64,000 bases of DNA, taken from the NCBI RefSeq assembly GCF_014649535.1, contig NZ_BMTF01000011.1, positions 1 to 64,000 of the forward strand, given 5' to 3'. Positions 18,229 through 26,568 of this stretch are shown here, in pieces. Under the pieces are notes generated by a model. It saw nothing but the letters and a program-made list of their open reading frames with translations. It did no database searches and had not been told where the DNA came from. Numbering within the stretch: position 1 is the stretch's first letter; the number at the start of each line of letters is the position of its first letter. The position numbers and the translations under genes were made by a program. Origin of the DNA: Streptomyces gelaticus (GTDB lineage: Bacteria; Actinomycetota; Actinomycetes; Streptomycetales; Streptomycetaceae).

Positions 18229-19514
18229 CCGCGACCGGAACCGCGACCGTGCCGGATGTGACGCTGCGCGAGTACGGGCCCGCGCTCTCCGTCCCACTGA
18301 CAGCCGAGGCCGGGCGGGCCCTTGCCGCCGCCGGAATCCTGCAGAGCGTGACCCCGGACCCCCGCCGGGAGGGGCACTGGCTGCTGCGGGCGGGCAGCCG
18401 GGTCGGCGCCGTACGCACTCCCGGTGGTCCGGTCCTGCGGATCACGCCCAAGACCCCGGTGAGCCGACTGTTCTTCCTCCTCGGCTTCGTTCTCGACCCG
18501 GCACGCGCCTGGCGCGACAGCCGGGAAGGAACCGTCGACACCGGTGCTCACGACGACGTCGTACCCGCGCTCGCGCACGCCGTGGAGCGGCAGATCGACG
18601 CGGCTCTGCGGCAGGGGGTTCTCCAGGGCTACCGCGAAGTGGAGGAAACCGCGCTGGTCGTGCGCGGGCGGATACGCGAGGCCGAACAGATCCGGCGGCA
18701 CTTCGGCCGGACACCGCCCGTGGAGATCGCGTACGACGCGTTCACGACCGACACCGCCGAGAACCGCATACTGCGCGCCGCCGTCGAGCAGTTGCTGCGG
18801 CTGCCCGGAGTCCCCGGTCCGGTCCGTCGGCGCCTCGCCCATCAGCGTCTGCGTCTCGCCGACGTCCGGCCGCTGGTGCGAGGGCAGGAGCTGCCGCTCT
18901 GGCAGCCTTCGCGTCTCAACTCCCGCTATCAGCCCGCTTTGCGGCTCGCCGAGGCCGTCCTGCGCGGCACCTCGCCGGAGCACCGGCCGGCCGGGGCCGA
19001 ACCACTCGCCATGGACGGCTTCCTGCTCGACATGAACAAGCTGTTCGAGGACTTCGTCACGGTCGCACTGCGCGAGGCTCTTCGCGAGCACGGCCTGACC
19101 GCGCGGCTCCAGGACCCCCACCACCTCGACCTCGCGGGTCTGGTGAGGATGCGTCCCGATCTCGTCGTCCGCACCGGGGACGGTCGCACCCCCGTGGCCG
19201 TGGTCGACGCCAAGTACAAGATCGAGAAGGCCGACGGGCTGCTCAACGCCGACCTGTACCAGGCCCTCGCGTACGCCACGGTGCTCGGTCTGCGCGAGGC
19301 CCACCTCGTGTACGCGGCCGGACGACAGCCGGAGCGCTTCCACGAGGTGCACGGCACGGCCGCCGGAGAGGACCGGCGGGGAGTGCGCCTGTACCAGCAC
19401 ACCCTCGACCTCTCCCGTACGCCCGAACAGCTCCTGTCGAGGATCGGGGAACTCGCCGGAAAGCTGGCCGCGGCAGCGCCGCATCCCCGATCGTCGGACA
19501 CCACCACGCAGTAG
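18225..19514 (+). CDS. mcrC: McrC-like restriction nuclease subunit
   Basis: This 429-aa protein fits the McrC family: an N-terminal beta-rich part and a long helical middle (about 90-250) that contacts McrB, then a PD-(D/E)XK nuclease. The active site reads MRPDLVV near residue 307 and VVDAKYK near 326, with the catalytic D...DxK intact. The GTG start overlaps the McrB stop by 4 bp, so translation is coupled. With the upstream AAA protein it should cut DNA carrying modified bases, or foreign DNA. The next gene begins 12 bp after its stop, so all three are probably one operon. Confidence 0.87.
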   Translation: MTATGTATVPDVTLREYGPALSVPLTAEAGRALAAAGILQSVTPDPRREGHWLLRAGSRVGAVRTPGGPVLRITPKTPVSRLFFLLGFVLDPARAWRDSREGTVDTGAHDDVVPALAHAVERQIDAALRQGVLQGYREVEETALVVRGRIREAEQIRRHFGRTPPVEIAYDAFTTDTAENRILRAAVEQLLRLPGVPGPVRRRLAHQRLRLADVRPLVRGQELPLWQPSRLNSRYQPALRLAEAVLRGTSPEHRPAGAEPLAMDGFLLDMNKLFEDFVTVALREALREHGLTARLQDPHHLDLAGLVRMRPDLVVRTGDGRTPVAVVDAKYKIEKADGLLNADLYQALAYATVLGLREAHLVYAAGRQPERFHEVHGTAAGEDRRGVRLYQHTLDLSRTPEQLLSRIGELAGKLAAAAPHPRSSDTTTQ

Positions 19515-19526
19515 GAAAGGGACGTC

Positions 19527-21662
19527 ATGCCCCGGCTCGCCTTCGCCCAGAGCTTCTGGGACGGCTACGACATGCTGGAGAAGCCGGTGCGAGCCGGCGT
19601 ACGCAAGGCCATGGGCAAGTTCCACGCCCTGACCGCCGCCGAACTCAACGCGGACAAGGGCCTGCACCTGGAGTCGGTGAACAACGCCCGTGACCCACGG
19701 ATGCGGACCATCCGCGTCACCGACTTCTGGCGGGGCGTCGTTCTCGCGCCCGACGACGGCAGTGATGTGTTCCTGCTGGTCAACGTCCTGCCGCACGACG
19801 ATGCCTATACGTGGGCGGCGAAGCGGCTGTACAGCGCGAACACAGCGACCAGGGCCCTGGAGGTACGCGACGCCGTCGCCCTGGACGAGCTGACCCCCCT
19901 GTACGAGACGGCCGCCGCGGACGCACCCAGGCTGCTGTTCGCGCAGGTCTCCGACGGCGCCCTGCGCGAACTCGGCCTCGACGACCAGGTGCTGCGCGCC
20001 GCGCGTTCCCTGGTCGACAAGGCCCAGCTGGAGGCGTTCTCCACGCTGCTCCCGGAGGATCAGCTGGAGGTGCTCCAGTACCTTGCCGAGGGCTTCAGCC
20101 CGGAGGAGGTCTACCGGGACGTCGTCGCCGTCCGCCGGCCCGCCGGCGCACCCGCCGAGCCGGTCGAGGACCTGGCCACGGTGATCGCCAATACTGCGAC
20201 GCGCATCCGGCTGGTCACCGGGCCCCAGGAGCTGGAGGAGGTGTTGCAGAAGCCGTTCGAAGCCTGGCGGGTCTTTCTCCACCCCTCCCAGCGACGCGCC
20301 GCCTACCGCACCTCGTACGGGGGTCCGGTCCAGGTCACGGGCGGGCCGGGAACGGGCAAGACGGTCGCCGCCCTGCACCGGGTCAAGCATCTGCTGGGGC
20401 GCGGCGAGGACGGCCGGATCCTGCTGACCACGTACACGAACGCGCTCGCCGCCGGACTGCGCGAGATGCTCGGCCTTCTGCTCGACGAGGACGAGAGGCT
20501 GCTGGCCCGGGTCGATGTGACGACGGTGGACGCCTGCGCCAACGGAGTCGTGCGCGCGAAGTCCGGGGCAGCGCCGCGTCCGATCGGGGACAAGGAACAG
20601 CGGCAGTTGTGGGAAAGGGCCGTCAAACAGCTCGACCTGCCGTACACCGCCCAGTTCCTCGCCCAGGAGTACCGGCACGTCGTACTCGGCCAGGATCTCC
20701 GCGATCTCGACTCCTACCTCGGCGCGAGCCGCCGGGGTCGCGGCACCGGCATGGGGCCCGCACGCCGCCGAGAGGTGTGGAGCGGCGTCGAACGGTTCGA
20801 GCAGTTTCTGCGCGAGCGCGGCGAGACCACACATCTGCGGGTCTGCACCCGTGCGGCGGACTTCCTGGCCGGCGATCCGGCCCCCTACGCCCATGTCGTC
20901 GTCGACGAGGCGCAGGACCTGCACCCCGCGCAGTGGCGGGTACTGCGTGCCGCCGTGGCTCCTGGTCCTGATGACCTGTTCATCACCGGTGACCCGCACC
21001 AGCGGATCTACGATTCCCGGGTGTCGCTCGGTTCCCTGGGCATCGCCACAGCCGGCCGCAGCTTCCGGTTGCGCGTCAACTACCGGTCCACCGAGGAGAT
21101 TCTCACCTGGTCGGCGCGGCTCCTCGCGCCCGTCACCGTCGACGCGCTGGAGGGCGAGGGAACGGACTCGTTGACCGGCTACCGCTCCCTGCTCCATGGG
21201 CGCCGCCCCCAGGTCCAGGGGTACGGAACCCGGCAGGAGGAGACCGATGCCCTGGTGGAGCGCGTCCAGGCGCTGCTCGCGGACGGTCTCGCGCCACACG
21301 AGATCGGCGTGTGCGCACGCTTCAATCTCGCCCTGGACGCGGCCGAGGACAAGCTCAAGGCCTCCGGTGTTCCGGTGCTCCGGGTCAAGGGGCAGTCCGC
21401 CGCCGGGACGCAGGGCGTACGGCTGGCGACCATGCATGCGATGAAGGGGCTGGAATTCCGGGCGGTGTCCGTCCTCGACGTCAAGGAGGGCGCCATACCG
21501 TTCGCCCGCGCGGTCACCCCACGCGAGGCAGACCCTCTCCAGCACGACGCCGATCTGCTCCGGGAGCGCTGCCTGCTCTTCGTCGCCTGCACCCGTGCAC
21601 GCGAGTCACTGAGCGTGACATGGAGCGGGACCCCGAGCCCGTTCCTGCCACGCCCGGCCTGA
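19527..21662 (+). CDS. UvrD/Rep-type superfamily-1 helicase with RelE-like N-terminal domain
   Basis: This 711-aa protein has two parts. Residues about 1-110 read like a RelE/ParE toxin fold: GLHLESVNNARDPRMRTIRV, FWRGVV and VLPHDDAYTWA match the strand-helix pattern and the conserved HDDAY. The rest is a superfamily-1 helicase: GGPGTGKT near 272, VVVDEAQDLHP near 458, GDPHQRIY near 492, LRVNYRS near 517, TMHAMKGLEF near 636 and VACTRAR near 690. It lies 12 bp after mcrC with GGAAAGG before the ATG. It probably works with McrBC on cut DNA or senses it. Whether the toxin-like domain is active is unknown. Confidence 0.82.
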   Translation: MPRLAFAQSFWDGYDMLEKPVRAGVRKAMGKFHALTAAELNADKGLHLESVNNARDPRMRTIRVTDFWRGVVLAPDDGSDVFLLVNVLPHDDAYTWAAKRLYSANTATRALEVRDAVALDELTPLYETAAADAPRLLFAQVSDGALRELGLDDQVLRAARSLVDKAQLEAFSTLLPEDQLEVLQYLAEGFSPEEVYRDVVAVRRPAGAPAEPVEDLATVIANTATRIRLVTGPQELEEVLQKPFEAWRVFLHPSQRRAAYRTSYGGPVQVTGGPGTGKTVAALHRVKHLLGRGEDGRILLTTYTNALAAGLREMLGLLLDEDERLLARVDVTTVDACANGVVRAKSGAAPRPIGDKEQRQLWERAVKQLDLPYTAQFLAQEYRHVVLGQDLRDLDSYLGASRRGRGTGMGPARRREVWSGVERFEQFLRERGETTHLRVCTRAADFLAGDPAPYAHVVVDEAQDLHPAQWRVLRAAVAPGPDDLFITGDPHQRIYDSRVSLGSLGIATAGRSFRLRVNYRSTEEILTWSARLLAPVTVDALEGEGTDSLTGYRSLLHGRRPQVQGYGTRQEETDALVERVQALLADGLAPHEIGVCARFNLALDAAEDKLKASGVPVLRVKGQSAAGTQGVRLATMHAMKGLEFRAVSVLDVKEGAIPFARAVTPREADPLQHDADLLRERCLLFVACTRARESLSVTWSGTPSPFLPRPA

Positions 21663-21683
21663 CCGGCTCGAACACGGACCGGT

Positions 21684-21711
21684 GCGGGACACCCGCCGAG
21701 GGGTGCCCCGC
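21684..21711. terminator. Hairpin between convergent genes
   Basis: GCGGGACACC (21684-21693) pairs with GGTGCCCCGC (21702-21711), one mismatch, 8-nt loop. It sits between the 3' ends of the helicase gene and the convergent methylase-like gene. No T-tract follows, which is common in high-GC actinomycetes. Confidence 0.5.
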
Positions 21712-21719
21712 GCCGTGCT

Positions 21720-23375
21720 TCATTCCTCCGGTGTCAGGGCGCCCGTGGCGAGGCCGTCACGGGCGACTTCGGCAAGCTGCCTGCTCAGCTCGTCGACCTT
21801 GCGCATGCCTTCCTCGAACTCGGACACGGCCCGGAAGGCGGATCCGTAGCGACGCTGCTCGTCGATGCCCATACGCGGGATACGTGACCCCCGGGTGTCG
21901 AGACGGTACGTCCCACTGGCGCTCGTGGACCGGCGGGTGTTGACGGAGCTCCGCAGGAACCCCTGGAGATAGTCCGTGTCGAGTTGCTCGCTGGCGGAGA
22001 CCGGCTCCGAGCCCTCGTATGTGACGAGTCCGGCGCGGGCGAGATCCGCGACGCTGGTGGTCGCGCCGTCCAGCGAGCCCGGTCCACCCCCGACCGTCAG
22101 CTCGGGCAGGAGGGCGGCGAGTCGGCGGATCCAGTCCTCCATCTCCTGGCGCAGGGCCGTGTACTCACCGGGAAAGTCGCGCTGCCGGGAGCGCAGGTGT
22201 TTGCCGGGGGTGAGATCGACGGTGTCGTCGAGGAGTCCGATCAGCGGCACGTCGGCGACCTGGTCGGAGCGTGGGTCCAGATCAGCGTCGGGGCTGTTGC
22301 CGGTCAGGTCGACCATGCGCACCGTACGGTTCGTGTCCGCACTCGCGGTGTTCTCAGGGCGCTGCAGACACCACAGGTGGACGGGCAGGGAGTGAGAGGT
22401 CGCCGTCCCCGGCGGCAGGGCGACCACTTGGCGCAGGATGCCCCGGCGTACGAGTTCTGCCCGGATGCGGCGGCCAGCCTTGCGGTAGGCGACCGAGGCC
22501 GGCATGACCATGAGGACCTGGCCGCCCGGCCCGGTGTGTGCATAGGCGTGCTGGAGCCAGGCGAGCTCGCCCTCGGCCTTGGACGGGGTACCGAGCTCCC
22601 AGCGCGAGTCGAGCAGCAGTTCCTCCCGCCCCCACTCGGTCACACCGGCCGGCGGGTCACAGACGACGAGGTCCGCCTTGAGATCCGCCCATTCGTCCGC
22701 GCGCAGGGAGTCCCCGGCCACGATGCGGACCCCTGTTCGGCCCAGGAGGTCGGCGCGGAGCTGTGCGAATCGGGCGCTGTCGGCGTCCACTTCCTGACCG
22801 TGGCAACGCGTGGCCGCCCCGGAGGCGGCGGACAGGAGCAGCACCCCGATTCCGCAGGCCGGGTCGAAGACCGCGGCGTCGGAGGGGAGTTCGGGAGCGA
22901 AGTGGCGGACGGCACGCACCACGCGCTCGGGAGTCACCTGGTCCGATCCCGCGCGCCGGGCGGAGTCCACGAACCGTTCGGTCAGTCCGTTCACGAGGTC
23001 GGCGGGTGCCGCGGTCCGGGCGAGCTTCCGCACCCGAGGGGCGATGTCGTCCGGCAGCCCCGGAGCAGGCCGTCCGGCCAGCGCCGCGGCCACCTCCGCC
23101 AGGCCCGCGACCATCTGTTCCCCGTACGCGGCCCGCAGGGCCTGCCACAACTCGACCTCGGGTGACACCTCCTGGCCCTTGCGCTGCCTGTCCAGCCATC
23201 CCTGGACCTCGGCGAGCGCGAAGAGCGGACTGTTCGCGGCGCCTCCCGCCGGCGCCGGGAAGTCGTCGTAGCGCCGACGCCAGTTGGAGACAGCAGCCCG
23301 GGTGACACCGGCCAGTCGAGCGATCTCGGCACCGGTGACCAGGGGGCCGACCGGTGAAGCTGCGTTGTCCGTCAT
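21720..23375 (-). CDS. HTH plus N6-methylase-like protein with altered catalytic motif
   Basis: This 551-aa protein resembles HsdM-type N6 methylases with an N-terminal helix-turn-helix (GAEIARLAGVTRAAVSNWRR, about residues 15-34). SAM motif I is intact (FDPACGIGVLLLS, near 170). Motif IV reads CDPPAG near 239, where active enzymes have an aromatic residue after PP; relatives in actinomycetes usually have DPPF. It may therefore bind DNA and SAM without methylating. The gene is divergent from the TIGR04141-like gene, with both promoters in one 293-bp gap. ATG 23375 begins at MTDNAA with only a weak ribosome site; longer in-frame extensions look non-coding. It could be a regulator, a sensor or a weak methylase. 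Confidence 0.8.
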   Translation of the reverse strand: MTDNAASPVGPLVTGAEIARLAGVTRAAVSNWRRRYDDFPAPAGGAANSPLFALAEVQGWLDRQRKGQEVSPEVELWQALRAAYGEQMVAGLAEVAAALAGRPAPGLPDDIAPRVRKLARTAAPADLVNGLTERFVDSARRAGSDQVTPERVVRAVRHFAPELPSDAAVFDPACGIGVLLLSAASGAATRCHGQEVDADSARFAQLRADLLGRTGVRIVAGDSLRADEWADLKADLVVCDPPAGVTEWGREELLLDSRWELGTPSKAEGELAWLQHAYAHTGPGGQVLMVMPASVAYRKAGRRIRAELVRRGILRQVVALPPGTATSHSLPVHLWCLQRPENTASADTNRTVRMVDLTGNSPDADLDPRSDQVADVPLIGLLDDTVDLTPGKHLRSRQRDFPGEYTALRQEMEDWIRRLAALLPELTVGGGPGSLDGATTSVADLARAGLVTYEGSEPVSASEQLDTDYLQGFLRSSVNTRRSTSASGTYRLDTRGSRIPRMGIDEQRRYGSAFRAVSEFEEGMRKVDELSRQLAEVARDGLATGALTPEE

Positions 23376-23416
23376 ACGCCCAGCGTACACGGAACACTCC
23401 GCCTCCTCCAGAGTGA

Positions 23417-23452
23417 AGTCTGTTGACAGTGCGCACAGACTAGTGCCAATAT
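23417..23452. promoter_or_regulatory. Divergent promoter with 7-bp inverted repeat
   Basis: AGTCTGT (23417-23423) and ACAGACT (23435-23441) form perfect arms around 11 bp. On the plus strand TTGACA (23423-23428) and CAATAT (23447-23452) are 18 bp apart, a plausible promoter for the TIGR04141-like gene. The dyad overlaps the -35, so a bound dimer (perhaps the HTH methylase-like protein encoded divergently) could control both genes. Confidence 0.45.
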
Positions 23453-23668
23453 CCTCCGTGTACCTGGGTCGTCCCGAGCGGGTACGACGTGCAGCGCGTC
23501 CTCGCCGCGACCGCCTCGTCCCGTCGTGTCCCACGGCGGAGGGCTGCCAGGACCTGCCTGCGGCACCTGTCTTCGCCCCGTAGTCCCCGTCACGGCCACA
23601 ACGGCGCAGGACATCGGTGCGTCCCGCCCACCTTCAAGAATTTGCCCACTGCTCCACGGAGGCTCGCC

Positions 23669-25375
23669 ATGGCATCGAACACCGCAGTACGCACCGTCTA
23701 CCTGCTGACCGGTGTCACGCCCACCCCGGAGGCCATGCTGGATGCCCTCGACCCGCAGCTTCTGGACAGGCTCGGTGCCGATCTGCACTTCCCCGACGCG
23801 CTCGGCGTTCCGGCTGTGTACATCACCTGCGGAATGGAGCACACCGAGGCCCCGTGGTGCGAACCCATGGCACGCACCACCGGCATCACGGTTGCCGAGA
23901 GCGTCCGCCGCACAGCCGCCGTCCTGCTGCTCGCCGTGGACGGCACGGTGTACGCCATCGGCTGCGACCAGGGGTACCGGCTGATCCCCGACCGCCTCAA
24001 GGACAAGCGCTTCGGTCTCTCCTTCGCCATCCGGCAGATGGATCCGAACATGATCCGTGGGGCGGTCTCGAGGTCGCTCGGACAGACACGCACCGACATC
24101 TCCCTGGTTCCGAGCGGCGCCCCGGTCCCGCTGCTCGGCCTCCGTGACCACTCGCGTGTCGTGCGCAGCCTGGGCGGCTACCTCGACGACCTGCCGCTCA
24201 CCCGCTCGCGGTACACACGCGGAAGGGCGGTCAGTGCCCAGGGCGGATGCGGATTGAGGATCGCGCTGGGCATCGAACCCGAGGCCCTGCTCTCCGACTT
24301 ACGGACCATCGCCAGGATCTGCCGCGAGGACATCCCGCACCAGGAGCTGGAGTTCGTCGACCACATCGTCCCGGTCACCGATCCGACGGTCCTCGACGCC
24401 CTCGACCGGGAGCTGGACGACTGTCTCGGCCGGCCCGCCGACGGACGGATCTCCTCCATCGTCCCCTCCGATCACCATGTGGCGTACACGGAGGCCTCCG
24501 TGTACATGACGCGGATCAACAGCGCCGACGCCTGGCGCTCCGACGACTTCGACCTCGGCTACGTACTCATGCGGGCCCGGCTCGCACCACCCGGACAGCG
24601 CCTCAAGGTGCTGCGCGAGGGAACGGTGACCCTCGCCAGGGACCGCCGGACAAGTGCCGTCGACACACTCGCCGTGACCAGCGCGCTGACCTGGCTGGAG
24701 GTCGGCTCCTCGCTGGGCTCCAGGCGGTTCTTCCTCCTGGAGGGCGAGTGGTACGAGGGCGGGGCCGCCTACGTGGCGGAGAGCCGGGCCACTGTGGCGG
24801 CCCTGTTCTCTCCCGTTCCCTCCGTCTCGCTGCCCGCCTGGCTCGACGGTGAGTCCGAGAACACGTACAACAACAGGGTGGCCGATGAGGAGCGGCCGGG
24901 CTGGCTCTGTCTCGACACCAAGAACGTCACCAATCCCCTCCGGCCCAGGGACCAGGTCGAGATCTGCGACCTGCTCACGCCCGACGGCACCCTGGTCCTC
25001 GTCAAGCGCGCGGCCGGTTCCGGTCCACTGAGCCACCTGTTCAGCCAGGCCAGGGTGGCCGTGGAACTGCTCCAGGAGTCCGCGCAGGTCCGTGCAGAGT
25101 TCACTGCGAAGGTCACCCGACTCAGCGGGGGCAGGTACGTGCTTCCTGACGACTTCACGCCCAAGCGGATCGTGCTTGCCATGCTGCTCAAGAACCGGGA
25201 GAGTCTGACCCCGGAGTCCGTCTTCGGCTTCTCCCAGATCACCATGGCCCAGACCTCGAAGGCCCTGGCAGCACGTGGGGTGGCTGTCGAGGTCGTCGGA
25301 ATCCCGGAGGGCGGCATCGACACCGTTCCCCTGCCAATGGGTCGGATGGAGATCGGTGCATGGGTCCCCGGCTGA
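23669..25375 (+). CDS. TIGR04141/DUF6119-type sporadically distributed protein
   Basis: This 568-aa protein looks like the TIGR04141 (DUF6119) family, found patchily near restriction genes and of unproven function. The most family-like stretch is residues about 400-480: LCLDTKNV, VEICDLL, LVLVKRAAGSGPLSHLFSQ. In it the acid-then-VKR arrangement could be a divergent PD-(D/E)XK nuclease core, though this is inference. ATG 23669 follows ACGGAGG at 7 bp. A 178-bp untranslated leader would separate it from the divergent promoter. Together with the methylase-like gene it forms a two-gene module that may be a separate defence unit. The family call is from memory of the pattern. Confidence 0.7.
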   Translation: MASNTAVRTVYLLTGVTPTPEAMLDALDPQLLDRLGADLHFPDALGVPAVYITCGMEHTEAPWCEPMARTTGITVAESVRRTAAVLLLAVDGTVYAIGCDQGYRLIPDRLKDKRFGLSFAIRQMDPNMIRGAVSRSLGQTRTDISLVPSGAPVPLLGLRDHSRVVRSLGGYLDDLPLTRSRYTRGRAVSAQGGCGLRIALGIEPEALLSDLRTIARICREDIPHQELEFVDHIVPVTDPTVLDALDRELDDCLGRPADGRISSIVPSDHHVAYTEASVYMTRINSADAWRSDDFDLGYVLMRARLAPPGQRLKVLREGTVTLARDRRTSAVDTLAVTSALTWLEVGSSLGSRRFFLLEGEWYEGGAAYVAESRATVAALFSPVPSVSLPAWLDGESENTYNNRVADEERPGWLCLDTKNVTNPLRPRDQVEICDLLTPDGTLVLVKRAAGSGPLSHLFSQARVAVELLQESAQVRAEFTAKVTRLSGGRYVLPDDFTPKRIVLAMLLKNRESLTPESVFGFSQITMAQTSKALAARGVAVEVVGIPEGGIDTVPLPMGRMEIGAWVPG

Positions 25376-25390
25376 GCGTCCGTCGGCCCG

Positions 25391-26209
25391 TCAGGGGCGG
25401 TGCTGGTGGCCGACGTCGCGGGCGAGGTCCAGGCCGAGGACGCGGTCGAGGTGGGCGAAGGTCTCGAACTTGGCGCCCGGCGGGACGTCGGACCGTTCCG
25501 CCACCTCGGCCAGGAGTGCCAGGACAGCGGCGACGTCGAGATTCTCGGCGAGCGCCGCATGCGACTGCCGCAGCAGGTCGGTAGGGATCGGTCTGGACGG
25601 CTGCTGCGCCCAGTCGGCGACCGATCGCCGCCAGTCGCGCAGGGTCCGCCGGGCCCCGGCGAGCGCGGGGCCGGTGACCGTGACCGGGGTCTTGTAGGGG
25701 CTGGTGAGCAGCAGCAGGCGCACAGCCAGCGGCTCGGCGGTCTCCGCCGGATCGAGGGTGCCCGGGGCGGAGAGACCCTGCGTCGATGGGGCGGTGGTGA
25801 CTCGGCCCACCTCGATCAGGGCTCCGCCCCCGGCGCCGCCCGGGTCGGTGCCGGCGGCGGTCACGTGGACGTCGGCCGGGCCGCCGAGGGACGCCTCCGG
25901 GCGGTGGTGGCCGATGACGGCAGGGGGGTGGATGCCGAGCACCGCCATCACCCGGTCCAGGGCCAGGGCACGTTCGGGCGTCAGCTCCGGGGTGGTGAGG
26001 ACCGTGACGACCTGGAGGCCGTTCAGCTCGGCGGTGCGTGCCAGCACGTCGCCGATCAGGGGGACGCGCAGGTGCACGGGGCCGAGCCCGGTGCCGGTGT
26101 CCGGGCCCGTGCCGATGTCGGGCAGGTGGACGCAACTGCGCAGCAGGCGGCGTGGGGAGGCGGGCACTTCCACGGGGTGGCCGGTGCGGGTGTCGGTGAT
26201 GCGCAGCAT
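25391..26209 (-). CDS. Degenerate cysteinyl-tRNA-synthetase/MshC-like protein
   Basis: This 272-aa protein aligns by eye with the first half of cysteinyl-tRNA synthetase: LRITDTRTGHPVEV at the start, LRSCVHLPD where the enzyme has the zinc cysteine, HLRVPLIGDVLARTAELNG where HIGH and its helix should be, and GGPADVHV where GGxDIxxHH should be. HIGH is replaced by HLRV and no KMSKS is present, so it should not activate cysteine. A C-terminal helical stretch (QSHAALAENLDVAAVLALLAE) resembles the DALR-like part. It ends 16 bp from the convergent TIGR04141-like gene and is divergent from the conservon. Role unknown. Confidence 0.65.
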   Translation of the reverse strand: MLRITDTRTGHPVEVPASPRRLLRSCVHLPDIGTGPDTGTGLGPVHLRVPLIGDVLARTAELNGLQVVTVLTTPELTPERALALDRVMAVLGIHPPAVIGHHRPEASLGGPADVHVTAAGTDPGGAGGGALIEVGRVTTAPSTQGLSAPGTLDPAETAEPLAVRLLLLTSPYKTPVTVTGPALAGARRTLRDWRRSVADWAQQPSRPIPTDLLRQSHAALAENLDVAAVLALLAEVAERSDVPPGAKFETFAHLDRVLGLDLARDVGHQHRP

Positions 26210-26568
26210 GATGCGGAGGCTAGTCGCGGGGACCGCTCGCGTGTGGGAGCCCGTGCGAGGCATTCGCGCTTCGTGCGGCGGATGCCCAAGGGCTCCGCGG
26301 TCTCAGTTCTCCTCCGTCAAGCGCCCCCTGGTCCCCCGGGCCGCTGCTCGAACCGGGGCGGACCGGGCGGACCGGGCACCTCCGGATCACGGTGTCGGAT
26401 CTGTGCGTGATCGGTGATGCACTTGTGAGCCCGCCTTCTTTTCATTTTTTCACTGTGCCTAGTATCTATCTGTCGAAGTTCTCAACGGATTTGACCAGTC
26501 CTGAGACTGGCATCATCAAGGAGCACGCCCTGCGCACCCGCGCCTCACGGCGGACCCGGTCGACCACC
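26210..26568 (+). promoter_or_regulatory. Upstream region of the conservon operon
   Basis: This gap is locally AT-rich around 26435-26480, with TAGTAT (26460-26465) as a good -10 candidate and no clear -35. The leader has a small perfect hairpin, CCAGTC-CTGA-GACTGG (26497-26512), just before a Shine-Dalgarno AAGGAG (26518-26523). That ribosome site lies 6 bp before an in-frame CTG (26530), 39 bp upstream of the ATG used here for cvnA. The true start of CvnA may therefore be CTG. Confidence 0.5.

Noticed and set aside
18192..21545. 1117-codon minus-strand frame across mcrC and the helicase
   Set aside because: It spans two convincing genes on the other strand and has only shadow composition.
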